Assembly: GCA_050732775.1 (NCBI GenBank)
Contig: JBOHRN010000020.1
Span: forward strand, 1 to 64,000
Direction of reading: 5' to 3'
Source: JBOHRN01 sp050732775
GTDB lineage: Bacteria > Gemmatimonadota > Gemmatimonadetes > Longimicrobiales > Longimicrobiaceae
DNA length: 64,000 nt
In this document: piece by piece, positions 17,571 through 28,469 of the stretch
Numbering within the stretch: position 1 is the stretch's first letter
Layout: each line of letters opens with the position of its first letter
Notes under the pieces: generated by a model
What the model was told of the DNA's origin: nothing
The model's database searches: none
What the model saw: the letters and a program-made list of their open reading frames with translations, nothing else
Translations under genes and position numbers: made by a program

Positions 17571-18989
17571 ATGCACTACCATCTGATCGGCATCGGCGGC
17601 ACCGCCATGGCCTCTCTGGCCGGGCTCCTCAAACAAGCGGGTCACCGGGTAACCGGCTCGGACGAAGGGGTTTACCCCCCCATGTCGACCCAGCTACGGG
17701 AGTTGGAGGTTCCGTACCGGGAGGGGTACGCGCCCGAGAATCTGCAGCCGGTGCCCGACCGGGTGGTGGTCGGCAACGCCATCTCCCGCGGTAACCCCGA
17801 GTTGGAGCACGTCCTGGACCTGGGGCTATATTACACCTCGGCAGCGGTGGTGCTCAAGGAGGAGTTTCTGCGCGGGCGCCACGTCGTGGCCGTGGCCGGG
17901 ACCCACGGCAAGACCTCGACCGCCTCACTCCTCGCCCACGTGCTCGAGAGCGCCGGGCTCGACCCTTCCTTTCTGGTCGGTGGAGTGGTCGAGAACTTCG
18001 GCACCTCGTTCCGGCTCACGGGCTCGGAGTACTTCGTCATCGAGGCCGACGAATATGACACCGCCTACTTCGACAAGGGGCCAAAGATGTGGCACTACCT
18101 GCCCGCCACGGCCATCCTAAACAACGTCGAGTTTGACCACGCCGACATCTACCGGGACAGTGTCGCCTACCGCTTCGCGTTCGAGCGCTTCGTCAACCTC
18201 ATCCCCCGCACCGGCACTTTGGTGGCCGGGTGGGATTCAGAGCTAGCGCGCGAGTTGGCTGAGAAGTCGTTCGCGCCGGTGGAGTCGTTCGGTTTCCGGG
18301 CCGAGGGGTGGCCCGCAGGCGAACACCCGCGCTGGCGGGTCGCGGACGCCCGTTTCGGCGTGGAGACCACCCGCTTCACCGTGTTTCACGACGGCGCCTT
18401 GTGGGGAGAGGTGGAGACGCCGCTCGCCGGCTCGTTCAGCGTGCGTAACTCTCTGGCCGTGATCGCAGCTGCCGAGGCGGTGGGCGCAAACCGGCGGGGC
18501 GTGGCCGAGGGGTTCCGCACCTTCCGGAGCGTGCGCCGCCGCATGGAGGTGAGGGGAGAGGCGCGCGGCGTTACGGTGATCGACGACTTTGCCCACCACC
18601 CCACGGCGGTGCGGGAAACTCTGGAGGCGGCCCGGCAAAGGTACGGAGAGCGCCCCATCGTGGCGGTCTTCGAGCCGCGTAGCTATACGGCCCAGCTCAA
18701 GGAGTTCCAGCCCGGCTACCAGGAAGCGTTGGGCCGTGCCGACCGGGTGATCCTGGCCGGACTATTTCACCCGGAGCGGTACACCGGGCAGACCGCCCTC
18801 GACCCAGAGGAGATGGTCGCCCGCTGGCGCCAGAGCGGGAATGAGGCGTTCTACATCCCCCAGCCCGACGACATCGTGGCCCACTTGCGCGGCGCGCTCC
18901 GCGGGGGCGAGGTGGTGCTCGTCATGTCGAACGGCGGTTTCGGGGGCCTCCACGAGAAACTCCTCGCCGCCCTCGAGGAAGGCCATTGA
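17571..18989 (+). CDS. mpl: UDP-N-acetylmuramate:L-Ala-gamma-D-Glu-meso-DAP ligase (murein peptide ligase)
   Basis: This 472-aa Mur-ligase family enzyme attaches recycled tripeptide to UDP-MurNAc in the cytoplasm. The N-terminus HYHLIGIGGTAMASLAGLLK is the UDP-binding Rossmann-like start, GTHGKTSTASLLAHVL is the ATP P-loop, and IEADEYDTAYFDKGPK is diagnostic for Mpl as opposed to MurC. DDFAHHPTAVRETL and YTAQLKEFQPG lie in the C-terminal domain. The ATG at 17571 is preferred over 17553 because it begins the conserved fold. DapD/DapE at 54-56 kb supply the diaminopimelate branch. Confidence 0.93.
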   Translation: MHYHLIGIGGTAMASLAGLLKQAGHRVTGSDEGVYPPMSTQLRELEVPYREGYAPENLQPVPDRVVVGNAISRGNPELEHVLDLGLYYTSAAVVLKEEFLRGRHVVAVAGTHGKTSTASLLAHVLESAGLDPSFLVGGVVENFGTSFRLTGSEYFVIEADEYDTAYFDKGPKMWHYLPATAILNNVEFDHADIYRDSVAYRFAFERFVNLIPRTGTLVAGWDSELARELAEKSFAPVESFGFRAEGWPAGEHPRWRVADARFGVETTRFTVFHDGALWGEVETPLAGSFSVRNSLAVIAAAEAVGANRRGVAEGFRTFRSVRRRMEVRGEARGVTVIDDFAHHPTAVRETLEAARQRYGERPIVAVFEPRSYTAQLKEFQPGYQEALGRADRVILAGLFHPERYTGQTALDPEEMVARWRQSGNEAFYIPQPDDIVAHLRGALRGGEVVLVMSNGGFGGLHEKLLAALEEGH

Positions 18990-19013
18990 AAGCCCCGCCG
19001 GGCGCTCCTGGTT

Positions 19014-20234
19014 TCACTCCCACCGCACTCCCTGCGAGATCAGGTAGTCGATGGCGAAGACGTGGCGGCTCTTGTCTCTCCGCCGCTCCAGCACCACCCG
19101 CGACCAGCCGCGGGTACCGAGCGGGCGGTACCGTTCCCCCCGGAAACGTAACCCCTGGCCCGCGATGGTGCGGATGAGCAGCTCTTCGTAGCGGGAGCGC
19201 CGCAGCCGGTTCTCGGGGAACAGGTTCTCCCAGCCGCAGAGCCGCCCTACGTCGTCGTACTCGGGCGGACGGTCGCGTCCGGCCAGGAGGGTGGGGGTGC
19301 GGTGGTTGAGCACCGCCACGATCAGCTCGTAGGTGCGCCGGTCGGCCAGCCGCCGGAGCGGTTCACGGAAGGGAGCGAGCCCCCGGCGGGCGATTTTGCG
19401 CAAGCTACTCCTGCCACCGCCGGTAAGTGGCCACTTCTTTTCGTCCAGATCGGCTCGGAACGGGTTGTCTGGGAAAGAGTCGCGCCGGGCCAGCCACCCC
19501 CGCCGGGAGGTGTGGGGCACGGGGCGGTACCCCTCGATGATAGGAACCCCCTTCCGCTCCAGGACCTCCAAGTCGAAGGTTGGCCAGACCATCACCTCGC
19601 GCGCCACCGCCGTAACGATGGTGGCGGTGGCCACCATGAGGTTGGGACTTGGCGTGAAGTCTACGGTTACCTCGACGCGGTCGCGGCGCGGCCGCACTCC
19701 CACACCGGTGGAGCGGCGGTTGGCCGCGAAGATCATCACGGGCACCGGGAGGATGTAAGCCAGCAGACGAGCGAGCTGGTCGACGCCGCGGCCGTGCGCG
19801 GGCAAGGTCTCGAAGGAGACGTTGTAGTGGGTACTGAATCCGACCAGCCGGGCGCTCCTGCCGGCACGACGCTCCCAATCATCCAGCTCGCCACGCACGA
19901 AGTGGATGCCCTCCCACAGCGAGCGGACCGCGCGGGCCGCGCATCCCGGTTCGATCTCGACCAAGGGGGTGACCACCTCGATCACCCCGGTATCGAAGTA
20001 GACCGCTCCGCCGGTGGGGATGTGGTAAGAGGTTCCGATCCGGTGCAGCAAGGATCGCCGCACGAACCGGCTGGGGGTGCCGAAGAGCTTGGCCGGGTCG
20101 GCGGGCTCGCCGTCAACTACTAAGGCGAACTCGGCCTCCAACCCGATGGCCGCTAGGCCGGGGGCCTCGGGCGGCGGGGTGAGCTTTCGTCCCACCCCGG
20201 CTTTCTTCTTGGCGGCGTCGGCGTCCACGTTCAC
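19014..20234 (-). CDS. Glutamine-synthetase-fold carboxylate-amine ligase (amidoligase / GCS2-like), substrate unknown
   Basis: 406 aa, starting at a GTG that overlaps the stop of the upstream M15 gene (GTGA). It has no signal peptide. Motifs in the order expected for the GS/GCS superfamily are GLEAEFAL (Glu33, Glu35), YFDTGVIEVVTP, GFSTHYNVSFE and NRRSTGVGVRPRRDRVEVTVDF, matching metal and ATP binding strands. The superfamily forms amide or peptide bonds from a carboxylate, an amine and ATP. It is the last gene of a three-gene operon with an M15-type peptidase and a beta-lactamase-fold hydrolase, convergent with mpl by 24 bases. Family-level call by motif reading only; the product is unknown. 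Confidence 0.65.
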   Translation of the reverse strand: MNVDADAAKKKAGVGRKLTPPPEAPGLAAIGLEAEFALVVDGEPADPAKLFGTPSRFVRRSLLHRIGTSYHIPTGGAVYFDTGVIEVVTPLVEIEPGCAARAVRSLWEGIHFVRGELDDWERRAGRSARLVGFSTHYNVSFETLPAHGRGVDQLARLLAYILPVPVMIFAANRRSTGVGVRPRRDRVEVTVDFTPSPNLMVATATIVTAVAREVMVWPTFDLEVLERKGVPIIEGYRPVPHTSRRGWLARRDSFPDNPFRADLDEKKWPLTGGGRSSLRKIARRGLAPFREPLRRLADRRTYELIVAVLNHRTPTLLAGRDRPPEYDDVGRLCGWENLFPENRLRRSRYEELLIRTIAGQGLRFRGERYRPLGTRGWSRVVLERRRDKSRHVFAIDYLISQGVRWE

Positions 20235-20797
20235 CCGGGGTTGGCGGCCAGGTAGCCGATATCCAGGTGCAGGTGGTCGTCCAGCTTCCGGTATGGCCGC
20301 GCCGAGAGCGCGGGAGACACCTCCCGGGCGAGTCGGGCGTACTTCTCGGCAGTGTCCCGGTTGTCCAGCCAGTCGTCCCCCACCCGGTAGACGTCCGCGG
20401 CGGTGCCCCACGAGTGGGGCGAGCCAGGACCCGAGAGGGCATGGGCCGGGGTCCGATAGCCGCCGTTGGCCGAGACATGGACGTAGGTGTCCGCCTGCCG
20501 CCGCAGGATTTCCAGGTGGGCGGCCAGGTGGACCACGGCGTACGGCACGTAGCGGGGAAAGGCGCGGGCGCGCTCGGCCTCGCGTACATCCACGTCCATG
20601 AACTCATACAGGGCGAAGTTCGGGGTCAGGCGGATATCCTTGGCCGCCTGCCACGACGGCACCTCGATGAAGAAGCGGGGGAGCGGATGGGTTCTCCCTT
20701 CGCCCTGTTGCACAGTACCCTCCGGTCGCAGGAGCCCGCGCAGCTCCCCGTCCAGCGTCTCGCCGTCTACCACCCGGAGGGGGAAACCGTCAACCAC
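20231..20797 (-). CDS. Peptidase M15-like zinc carboxypeptidase, apparently cytoplasmic
   Basis: 188 aa from a GTG with a strong ribosome site (GGGGAGGTG) inside the end of the upstream gene. The C-terminal ~80 residues carry the M15A pattern: NGGYRTPAHA with Arg115, SPHSWGTAADV with zinc ligands His128 and Asp135, and DDHLHLDIGY with the third His. M15 enzymes typically cut D-Ala-D-Ala or related peptides of peptidoglycan. Unusually there is no signal peptide; the N-terminal ~60 residues are a non-hydrophobic extension. It overlaps its neighbours on both sides, so it is coexpressed with the hydrolase and ligase. Confidence 0.75.
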   Translation of the reverse strand: MVDGFPLRVVDGETLDGELRGLLRPEGTVQQGEGRTHPLPRFFIEVPSWQAAKDIRLTPNFALYEFMDVDVREAERARAFPRYVPYAVVHLAAHLEILRRQADTYVHVSANGGYRTPAHALSGPGSPHSWGTAADVYRVGDDWLDNRDTAEKYARLAREVSPALSARPYRKLDDHLHLDIGYLAANPG

Positions 20798-21668
20798 CTT
20801 TCACCTCCCCGTTGGCCGCGAGCAGGTCGTGGATGAGCCGGGAGACGCGGGCCAGCCCGGCGCGGCGCTCCGCGTGAGACGACTCTGCCTCCGGAGGGTA
20901 CTCGGTGAGGATCACGAGCACGTACGGTTTCCGTTCCGGCAGGAAGACGACGCCGGCGTCGTGGGTCACGGTAGAGATCTCTCCGGTCTTGTGCGCCACT
21001 TCGGCGTCGTCTGGGAGACCGGCCGGAATCCCACTGTCGAACTCCTGGGCGTGGAGGATGTCGAGCATCCGCTCGCTGTGCTCCTCGGAGAACGCCCGCT
21101 TCTCGGCGATGACCCGCAGGAGCTGGAGCAGCCCGGCAGCGGTCGTCCGGTTGCTGATACCGGCCTCGAACGCCTTCTCGTCCTCCACCCCCCGCACCAG
21201 CTCCACGCCCGTTGCCGCCCCCAGCTCGTGGAGCGCGGCGCGGCACCGCTCCACGCCCGTGTAGTCGAGCAGGAGGTTGGTGGCCAGGTTGCTGCTGGTG
21301 GCGATCATGTGCAGGGCGAGCTCCTGGATGCGCATGGTTTTGCCGATGTTGCGGTGGACTACGGGGTCCGCGTCGCGGGCCGAATCTACCCGGAAGGGTG
21401 AACCGTCGGCGGCGCTGCGGAAGTAGTTGCGCACGTGGAGCCGGGCGAACTCGGAGAGCCGGTCCTCGTGAATCATGGAGAACACCCCGGCCAGGACCGC
21501 GATCTTGATGGTGCTGGCCGCGTGGAACCAGTGCTCGGCGCGGCAGCTCCAGCCCGTCTGGGTCTGGTAGTCGTAGAGGGCGACGGCCACCCGTTCGGCG
21601 CCGTACTCGCGCAGGGCGCCGTCGATCTCCTCTCGGAGCGGGGTCTCAAACACAGTTTCAGAAGCCAT
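20790..21668 (-). CDS. Class A beta-lactamase-fold serine hydrolase without signal peptide
   Basis: 292 aa starting at MASETV; a 17-residue longer in-frame start falls inside a terminator hairpin. Active-site motifs are Ser52-Thr-Ile-Lys55 (AASTIKI), Ser125-Ser-Asn127 (IATSSNLATN) and Lys227-Thr-Gly229 (AHKTGE). The omega-loop region reads RGVEDEKAFEAG rather than the classic RxExxLN, so the deacylating Glu placement differs from true beta-lactamases. No signal peptide or lipobox is seen, so it should be cytoplasmic and is unlikely to be a resistance enzyme. It is the first gene of the operon with the M15-like peptidase and amidoligase. Confidence 0.8.
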   Translation of the reverse strand: MASETVFETPLREEIDGALREYGAERVAVALYDYQTQTGWSCRAEHWFHAASTIKIAVLAGVFSMIHEDRLSEFARLHVRNYFRSAADGSPFRVDSARDADPVVHRNIGKTMRIQELALHMIATSSNLATNLLLDYTGVERCRAALHELGAATGVELVRGVEDEKAFEAGISNRTTAAGLLQLLRVIAEKRAFSEEHSERMLDILHAQEFDSGIPAGLPDDAEVAHKTGEISTVTHDAGVVFLPERKPYVLVILTEYPPEAESSHAERRAGLARVSRLIHDLLAANGEVKGG

Positions 21669-21689
21669 TGACGAGGCAGCTGGAGACGC

Positions 21690-21724
21690 AAAAAGGGGCG
21701 CGGCCGCCGACTTGGCCACGCCCC
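21690..21724 (-). terminator. Rho-independent terminator downstream of ispG
   Basis: An 11-base stem (21695-21705 with 21714-21724, one C/A mismatch) closes an 8-base loop and is followed on the minus strand by five T residues (A tract 21690-21694). It lies 34 bases past the ispG stop and separates ispG from the hydrolase-M15-ligase operon. Confidence 0.85.
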
Positions 21725-21758
21725 TGGTATCCCTCGCAAGGGGAATGCCTGTTTTTAA

Positions 21759-22997
21759 CTAGCCCGCCTCCACCCTGTCCCTGGCAGGGTAGTGGCTCGC
21801 CACGTAGTCGTCGAGGATGCGCTGGAACTCTTCGGCGATGCCCTCTCCCTTGAGGGTGACCGTGTGCTCGCCGTCCACGTACACGGGGGCCTTCGGCTCC
21901 TCAAAGGTGCCCGGCAGGGAGATGCCCAGGTTGGCGTGCTTGCTCTCGCCCGGCCCGTTTACCACGCACCCCATCACCGCCACCTTCATCTCCTCCACGC
22001 CGGGATGGCTCTCGCGCCAGACCGGCATTTGATTCCTGAGGTAGCCCTCGATGTCTTCCGCCAGCTTCTGAAAGTAGCTGCTGGTGGTTCGCCCGCAGCC
22101 GGGACAGCTCGTCACCTGGGGGGCAAAGCTGCGTAGCTCCAGAGATTGGAGGATTTGCTGGGCCACCTGGACCTCTTCGGTCCGGTCGCCGCCGGGGCGC
22201 GGGGTCAGGGAAACCCGGATGGTATCTCCGATCCCCTCCTGTAGGAGCAGCGACATCCCGGCCGTGCTGGCCACCACCCCCTTGGTACCCATCCCCGCCT
22301 CGGTGAGCCCCAGGTGGAGCGGGTAGTCACAGCGGCGGGCCAGCTCCCGGTAAACCGCGACCAGGTCCTGCACGCCGCTCACCTTGCAGGAGAGGATGAT
22401 ACGGTTGTGGCCGAGGCCCGCCTCCTCGGCCAACTCGGCCGAGCGCAGCGCGCTCTCGACCATAGCCTTGCGCATGACCTCCCGGGCGTCCTGCTTTTTT
22501 GGCTCGGGGAGCATGGCGTTCCGGTCCATTAGCTCGGTGAGGAGCTGCTGGTCGAGGGATCCCCAGTTGACGCCGATCCTCACCGGCTTGCCGTTCTCGA
22601 TGGCCACGCGGACGATGGTGCGGAAGTTCTCGTCGCGCCGCTTGGCGCCCACGTTACCGGGGTTGATGCGGTACTTGGCGAGCGCCCGGGCTGTTTCGGG
22701 GTAGTTGGTGAGCAAGAGATGTCCGTTGTAGTGGAAGTCACCCACCACGGGCACCTCGAACCCGCGCTGCGCCAGCTCACGCATTAGTTCGGGGACGGCG
22801 GCCGCCGCCTGGTCGTGGTTCACGGTGACGCGCACGAGCTCGCTCCCCGCCCGCCAAAGCGCGGCCACCTGGCGCGCGGTGGCCACCGGGTCGGCGGTGT
22901 CGGTGTTGGTCATCGACTGGACCACGACGGGGTGAGCGGAGCCCACCTTCACTCCGCCCACCTCGACCGTGACGGTCTCTCTTCTAAGCAAGGTCAT
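21759..22997 (-). CDS. ispG: 4-hydroxy-3-methylbut-2-enyl diphosphate synthase
   Basis: This 412-aa enzyme of the MEP isoprenoid pathway converts MEcPP to HMBPP. N-terminal TIM barrel with VVVQSMTNTDTAD, GDFHYNGHLL and YRINPGNVG; C-terminal iron-sulfur domain with CPGCGR and the third Cys in MGCVVNGPGE, the ligands of the [4Fe-4S] cluster. Length is that of the standard bacterial form. The next pathway enzyme, IspH, is encoded at 50.1 kb. Confidence 0.96.
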   Translation of the reverse strand: MTLLRRETVTVEVGGVKVGSAHPVVVQSMTNTDTADPVATARQVAALWRAGSELVRVTVNHDQAAAAVPELMRELAQRGFEVPVVGDFHYNGHLLLTNYPETARALAKYRINPGNVGAKRRDENFRTIVRVAIENGKPVRIGVNWGSLDQQLLTELMDRNAMLPEPKKQDAREVMRKAMVESALRSAELAEEAGLGHNRIILSCKVSGVQDLVAVYRELARRCDYPLHLGLTEAGMGTKGVVASTAGMSLLLQEGIGDTIRVSLTPRPGGDRTEEVQVAQQILQSLELRSFAPQVTSCPGCGRTTSSYFQKLAEDIEGYLRNQMPVWRESHPGVEEMKVAVMGCVVNGPGESKHANLGISLPGTFEEPKAPVYVDGEHTVTLKGEGIAEEFQRILDDYVASHYPARDRVEAG

Positions 22998-23142
22998 CTC
23001 TTAGGCGGCGCTCTTTCACCGCCAAGCTAGCTGCCCAGCAGGGCCGAGTACACCGCTTAGGATACACCGCCTGGTACTTTCGGCTCCAGTAAGGTGTAAC
23101 GAGCACCGACTGTCCGGCCGGCGGAGGCGAACGCTGGGCGGG

Positions 23143-24435
23143 TCAGAAGAAAAAGATGGTGCCGCCCCCTCCCGAGCCACCGAAACGAGGGTTCACCACG
23201 TCGCTGAAGATGGAACCGAAGGTGTAAGAGAGCCCCAGCGATAGAAAGTACCGGTAGTCGGTCTGGAGTTGGCGCTGGCGCAGGAGAATTTCCTCGTCGG
23301 TGGCGTCTCCCGCAGAGAGGAAGAGTTGGTCGCGCAGGTAGGCGACGTTTCCGAACAGATCCAGAGAAAGCCCTTTCCAGAGCCGCACATCCAGGCTGCC
23401 GGATAGCTCTGTCCGGTACTTGGAGAAGTCGTGCAGGTACTGGTTCCCCTCTAACGATACGTCGGCCGAGCCCCAGGGCTGCTTTACGTCCAACGAAGCG
23501 ACCAGGGACTGGTCGAAGAGAACCTCTGCCCTTTTTCCGAAGATGGTCTCCTCTTCGTAGTCGAAGGAGTTGATCCCTACGGCGTACTGCAGCGTAAGGA
23601 GCCGGCGGGTGGATTCGCCGTACGGAAAGACGCTGTATTCGACCCCCGGCGCGAGCCGCAGCGCGAGGTCTTGGTTGAGAAAGGTGGACGAAGTCGCCGA
23701 CGCTCTCCCCCCCACCGACCAGTTATCATTCAGTCCCCGAACCGCCAGGCCGCTCAATCCGTACGACCTGCTGGTGCTTTCCACCGTGGTGAGTGAGTCT
23801 ATCTCAAAGCTACTCTTGCGATCGTTACCGCTCAGGGAGAGGCGGGTCTTCCACACCTCGGTGGTGCGGCTCGCCGACACCGAGCCAGAGAGCGAGCGGG
23901 AAGAGATCCTCGACTCTCCGTTGAAGAATCCTCGCAGCGAAGTTCGGAACGTCCACCGGTTCCAGGGATCACCCGCGACTTCCCCGTCTGCCACCTCGTC
24001 TCCGGGCGGGGTGTAGGAGACTTGCAGCCGTTGGCCCGCCGGAGTGCCCGCCGCGTAGCCGACCAGACCCAGCTTCATGACCTGCGCGAGCCCGCTCCGG
24101 CGTTCGTCTTCGGTGGCCGTGGCGCCGCTCACGTGCCGCAGTGTCAGGTCTTCTCCCTCGAGCTCTTCCTGGCCCAGGAAGGCTAGCGTGTACTCGAGGC
24201 CACCGGCCCCCGTTCGCTGGGTGGTAATGAGCAAGTGAACCGTGGCGTCCTCGCGGCGGCGCACGAAGTCCACGAAGTCGATCTCGGTTTGGTAGTAGTC
24301 CTGATCGCAGAAGAAGCCGCTGCAATCGAGGAAGAGCCGTAGATTTGTGGAGGGAAGAGCTCCCTCCTGGGCGTTGGCCGCCCCGGCCACGGCCGGGAGG
24401 AGCAGGGCGAGCACGGCCAGCTGTCGTATAGGCAT
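23143..24435 (-). CDS. Predicted outer-membrane beta-barrel protein of unknown function
   Basis: 430 aa from the Met that starts a signal peptide (QLAVLALLLPAVAGAANAQ). The mature N-terminus has LFLDCSGFFCDQDYYQTEIDFVDFVRRREDATVHLLITTQ, a conserved-looking globular start with two Cys in CSGFFC. The rest is alternating polar and aromatic strands typical of an outer-membrane barrel, ending in GGGTIFFF with a terminal aromatic residue as expected for Bam recognition. It follows gcvP by 67 bases on the same strand. I do not recognise a named family. Confidence 0.7.
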   Translation of the reverse strand: MPIRQLAVLALLLPAVAGAANAQEGALPSTNLRLFLDCSGFFCDQDYYQTEIDFVDFVRRREDATVHLLITTQRTGAGGLEYTLAFLGQEELEGEDLTLRHVSGATATEDERRSGLAQVMKLGLVGYAAGTPAGQRLQVSYTPPGDEVADGEVAGDPWNRWTFRTSLRGFFNGESRISSRSLSGSVSASRTTEVWKTRLSLSGNDRKSSFEIDSLTTVESTSRSYGLSGLAVRGLNDNWSVGGRASATSSTFLNQDLALRLAPGVEYSVFPYGESTRRLLTLQYAVGINSFDYEEETIFGKRAEVLFDQSLVASLDVKQPWGSADVSLEGNQYLHDFSKYRTELSGSLDVRLWKGLSLDLFGNVAYLRDQLFLSAGDATDEEILLRQRQLQTDYRYFLSLGLSYTFGSIFSDVVNPRFGGSGGGGTIFFF

Positions 24436-24502
24436 GGAGCTGTGGTTGCGGGAAACGGCCTCCCGGGCGGAGACGGATAAAGTTAAGACGCCGGGGAAGG
24501 CG

Positions 24503-27406
<2,904 letters not shown>

Positions 27407-27512
27407 CTGGTGGGCGAAAAGGGAAAACCGCCGTCAGCAAGAAAGCCAACAAGCCTAACCGCGCGGGGGTCTTACCGCAAACGCACCAGCAACGCACTCA
27501 ACGGAGATAGCC

Positions 27513-27599
27513 ATGCCCATCCCTTTTACCGTCACTGTTGCCCGCTTTCTGGGCCGGGCGATCCTGCTGGTCCTTCTGCTCGCGTCGCTGGCTGGATAA
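27513..27599 (+). CDS. Possible 28-aa hydrophobic microprotein
   Basis: An ATG with GGAG seven bases upstream opens a 28-codon frame: a short N-terminus, one Arg pair (ARFLGR) and a strongly hydrophobic helix (AILLVLLLASLAG), ending in TAA. It looks like a single-pass membrane peptide or an isolated signal-like segment. It lies between the divergent gcvP start and the 3' end of the PRC-barrel gene, where no other gene explains the bases. No homology can be claimed. Confidence 0.35.
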   Translation: MPIPFTVTVARFLGRAILLVLLLASLAG

Positions 27600-27620
27600 C
27601 AGAGGGGAGGAAGCGTCTCC

Positions 27621-28181
27621 CTACCAGTCCCGGTCCCTCTCCTGCTGCCCGGGCGGGGGGCTCTCCGGGGGCGGGGGGTTTTCCGGGGGCGGGGGGTGGG
27701 GGGGTGAAGGGGGCGGCTCGCGAGCAGGCGGGGCGTCTTGCCGCGCAGACGGCTCGGGTGGCTGCTGCGCCGGCCCGGCTGGCGGTGGAGGCGTGGGCCC
27801 TTCCATGCGCTGGCGCAGAAACTCTTCCTGCTCCCGGGTGAGCGGCTCGTGGCCGTATTCGGGCAGCCGGGCGAAGTCGTCGTAGTCGATCCCCTCCACG
27901 TACACCCGCTTGTCGTCTTCGTGAAAGCGGGCGTTGGCCATCGGCACCAGCACGTGAGTCTCCCGATCGCTGTCCACGGTTCCCTTCTTTAGCCGCACGT
28001 CCAGGTAGCGGACCTTTTCGGAGCGGAGGTCCACCAACAGATCGTGGACGTTGCCCACGGTGCGGCCGTCCGAGGCCACCATCTCCCACTTGCGGACGTC
28101 GGTGTCCCCTTTGGAAACCTTGTAATCCTTGAGCTTGCCGAGCGGAACCACGCGATCGCGGTCCTGATAGCTTTTAGCCAT
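27621..28181 (-). CDS. PRC-barrel domain protein with proline-rich tail
   Basis: 186 aa with a strong ribosome site (GAGGAGGTAA) inside the end of the upstream gene. Residues ~10-105 form a PRC-barrel like that of reaction-centre H subunits and RimM: VPLGKLKDYKVSKGDTDVRKWEMVAS, VGNVHDLLVDLRSEKVRYLDVRL, HVLVPMANARF. Residues ~125-180 are almost only Pro, Glu, Ala and Gln. It is cytoplasmic and soluble, and cotranscribed with a small membrane protein three bases upstream. PRC-barrel proteins of this type are stress-associated but have no settled function. Confidence 0.85.
   Translation of the reverse strand: MAKSYQDRDRVVPLGKLKDYKVSKGDTDVRKWEMVASDGRTVGNVHDLLVDLRSEKVRYLDVRLKKGTVDSDRETHVLVPMANARFHEDDKRVYVEGIDYDDFARLPEYGHEPLTREQEEFLRQRMEGPTPPPPAGPAQQPPEPSARQDAPPAREPPPSPPHPPPPENPPPPESPPPGQQERDRDW
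27655..27715 (+). repeat. G-run cluster (possible G-quadruplex) in the PRC-barrel gene tail
   Basis: At least five runs of five or more G occur within ~60 bases on the plus strand, which is the template strand for the minus-strand PRC-barrel gene. They encode the Pro-rich tail. The pattern could fold as a quadruplex and is prone to slippage. Confidence 0.55.
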
Positions 28182-28184
28182 GAT

Positions 28185-28367
28185 TTACCTCCTCGAGGAT
28201 GGTTCTAACAGTAGCCCAAAATCGGCGGGAATGGTCTCCTCGTCGATGACCGGGTCCTCGGCTACGTACTGGTCGTAAATTACCCACGCCAGAATCGCCA
28301 CCACGATAACCAGCACGATCCAGAGCCACGGAGAAGTGCGCTTGCGCTCCACTTTGATTTCCGCCAC
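28185..28367 (-). CDS. Small single-pass membrane protein
   Basis: 60 aa from a GTG with a strong ribosome site (AAAGGAGGGC). A short basic cytoplasmic N-terminus (EIKVERKRTSP) precedes one membrane helix (WLWIVLVIVVAILAWVIY) and a 25-residue acidic outer tail. It is followed three bases later by the PRC-barrel gene, so the two form an operon and may act together. Unnamed family. Confidence 0.75.
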   Translation of the reverse strand: MAEIKVERKRTSPWLWIVLVIVVAILAWVIYDQYVAEDPVIDEETIPADFGLLLEPSSRR

Positions 28368-28469
28368 TACGCCCTCCTTTTCAGCACGGGTATGGTGGAT
28401 AAGAGTCCGCCGGGCGGCGGAGATTGCAAAGATCGCGCCCGGAGTTACAGGATCACTGGATCAAGCAGA

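Noticed and set aside
20790..21668. Beta-lactamase resistance gene
   Set aside because: Motifs of the fold are present but there is no signal peptide, the omega loop differs, and it is operonic with a peptidase and a ligase, so a resistance role is not supported.
27407..27512. Glycine riboswitch upstream of gcvP
   Set aside because: The ~100 bases lack the paired aptamer motifs I would expect and are too short for a tandem aptamer.
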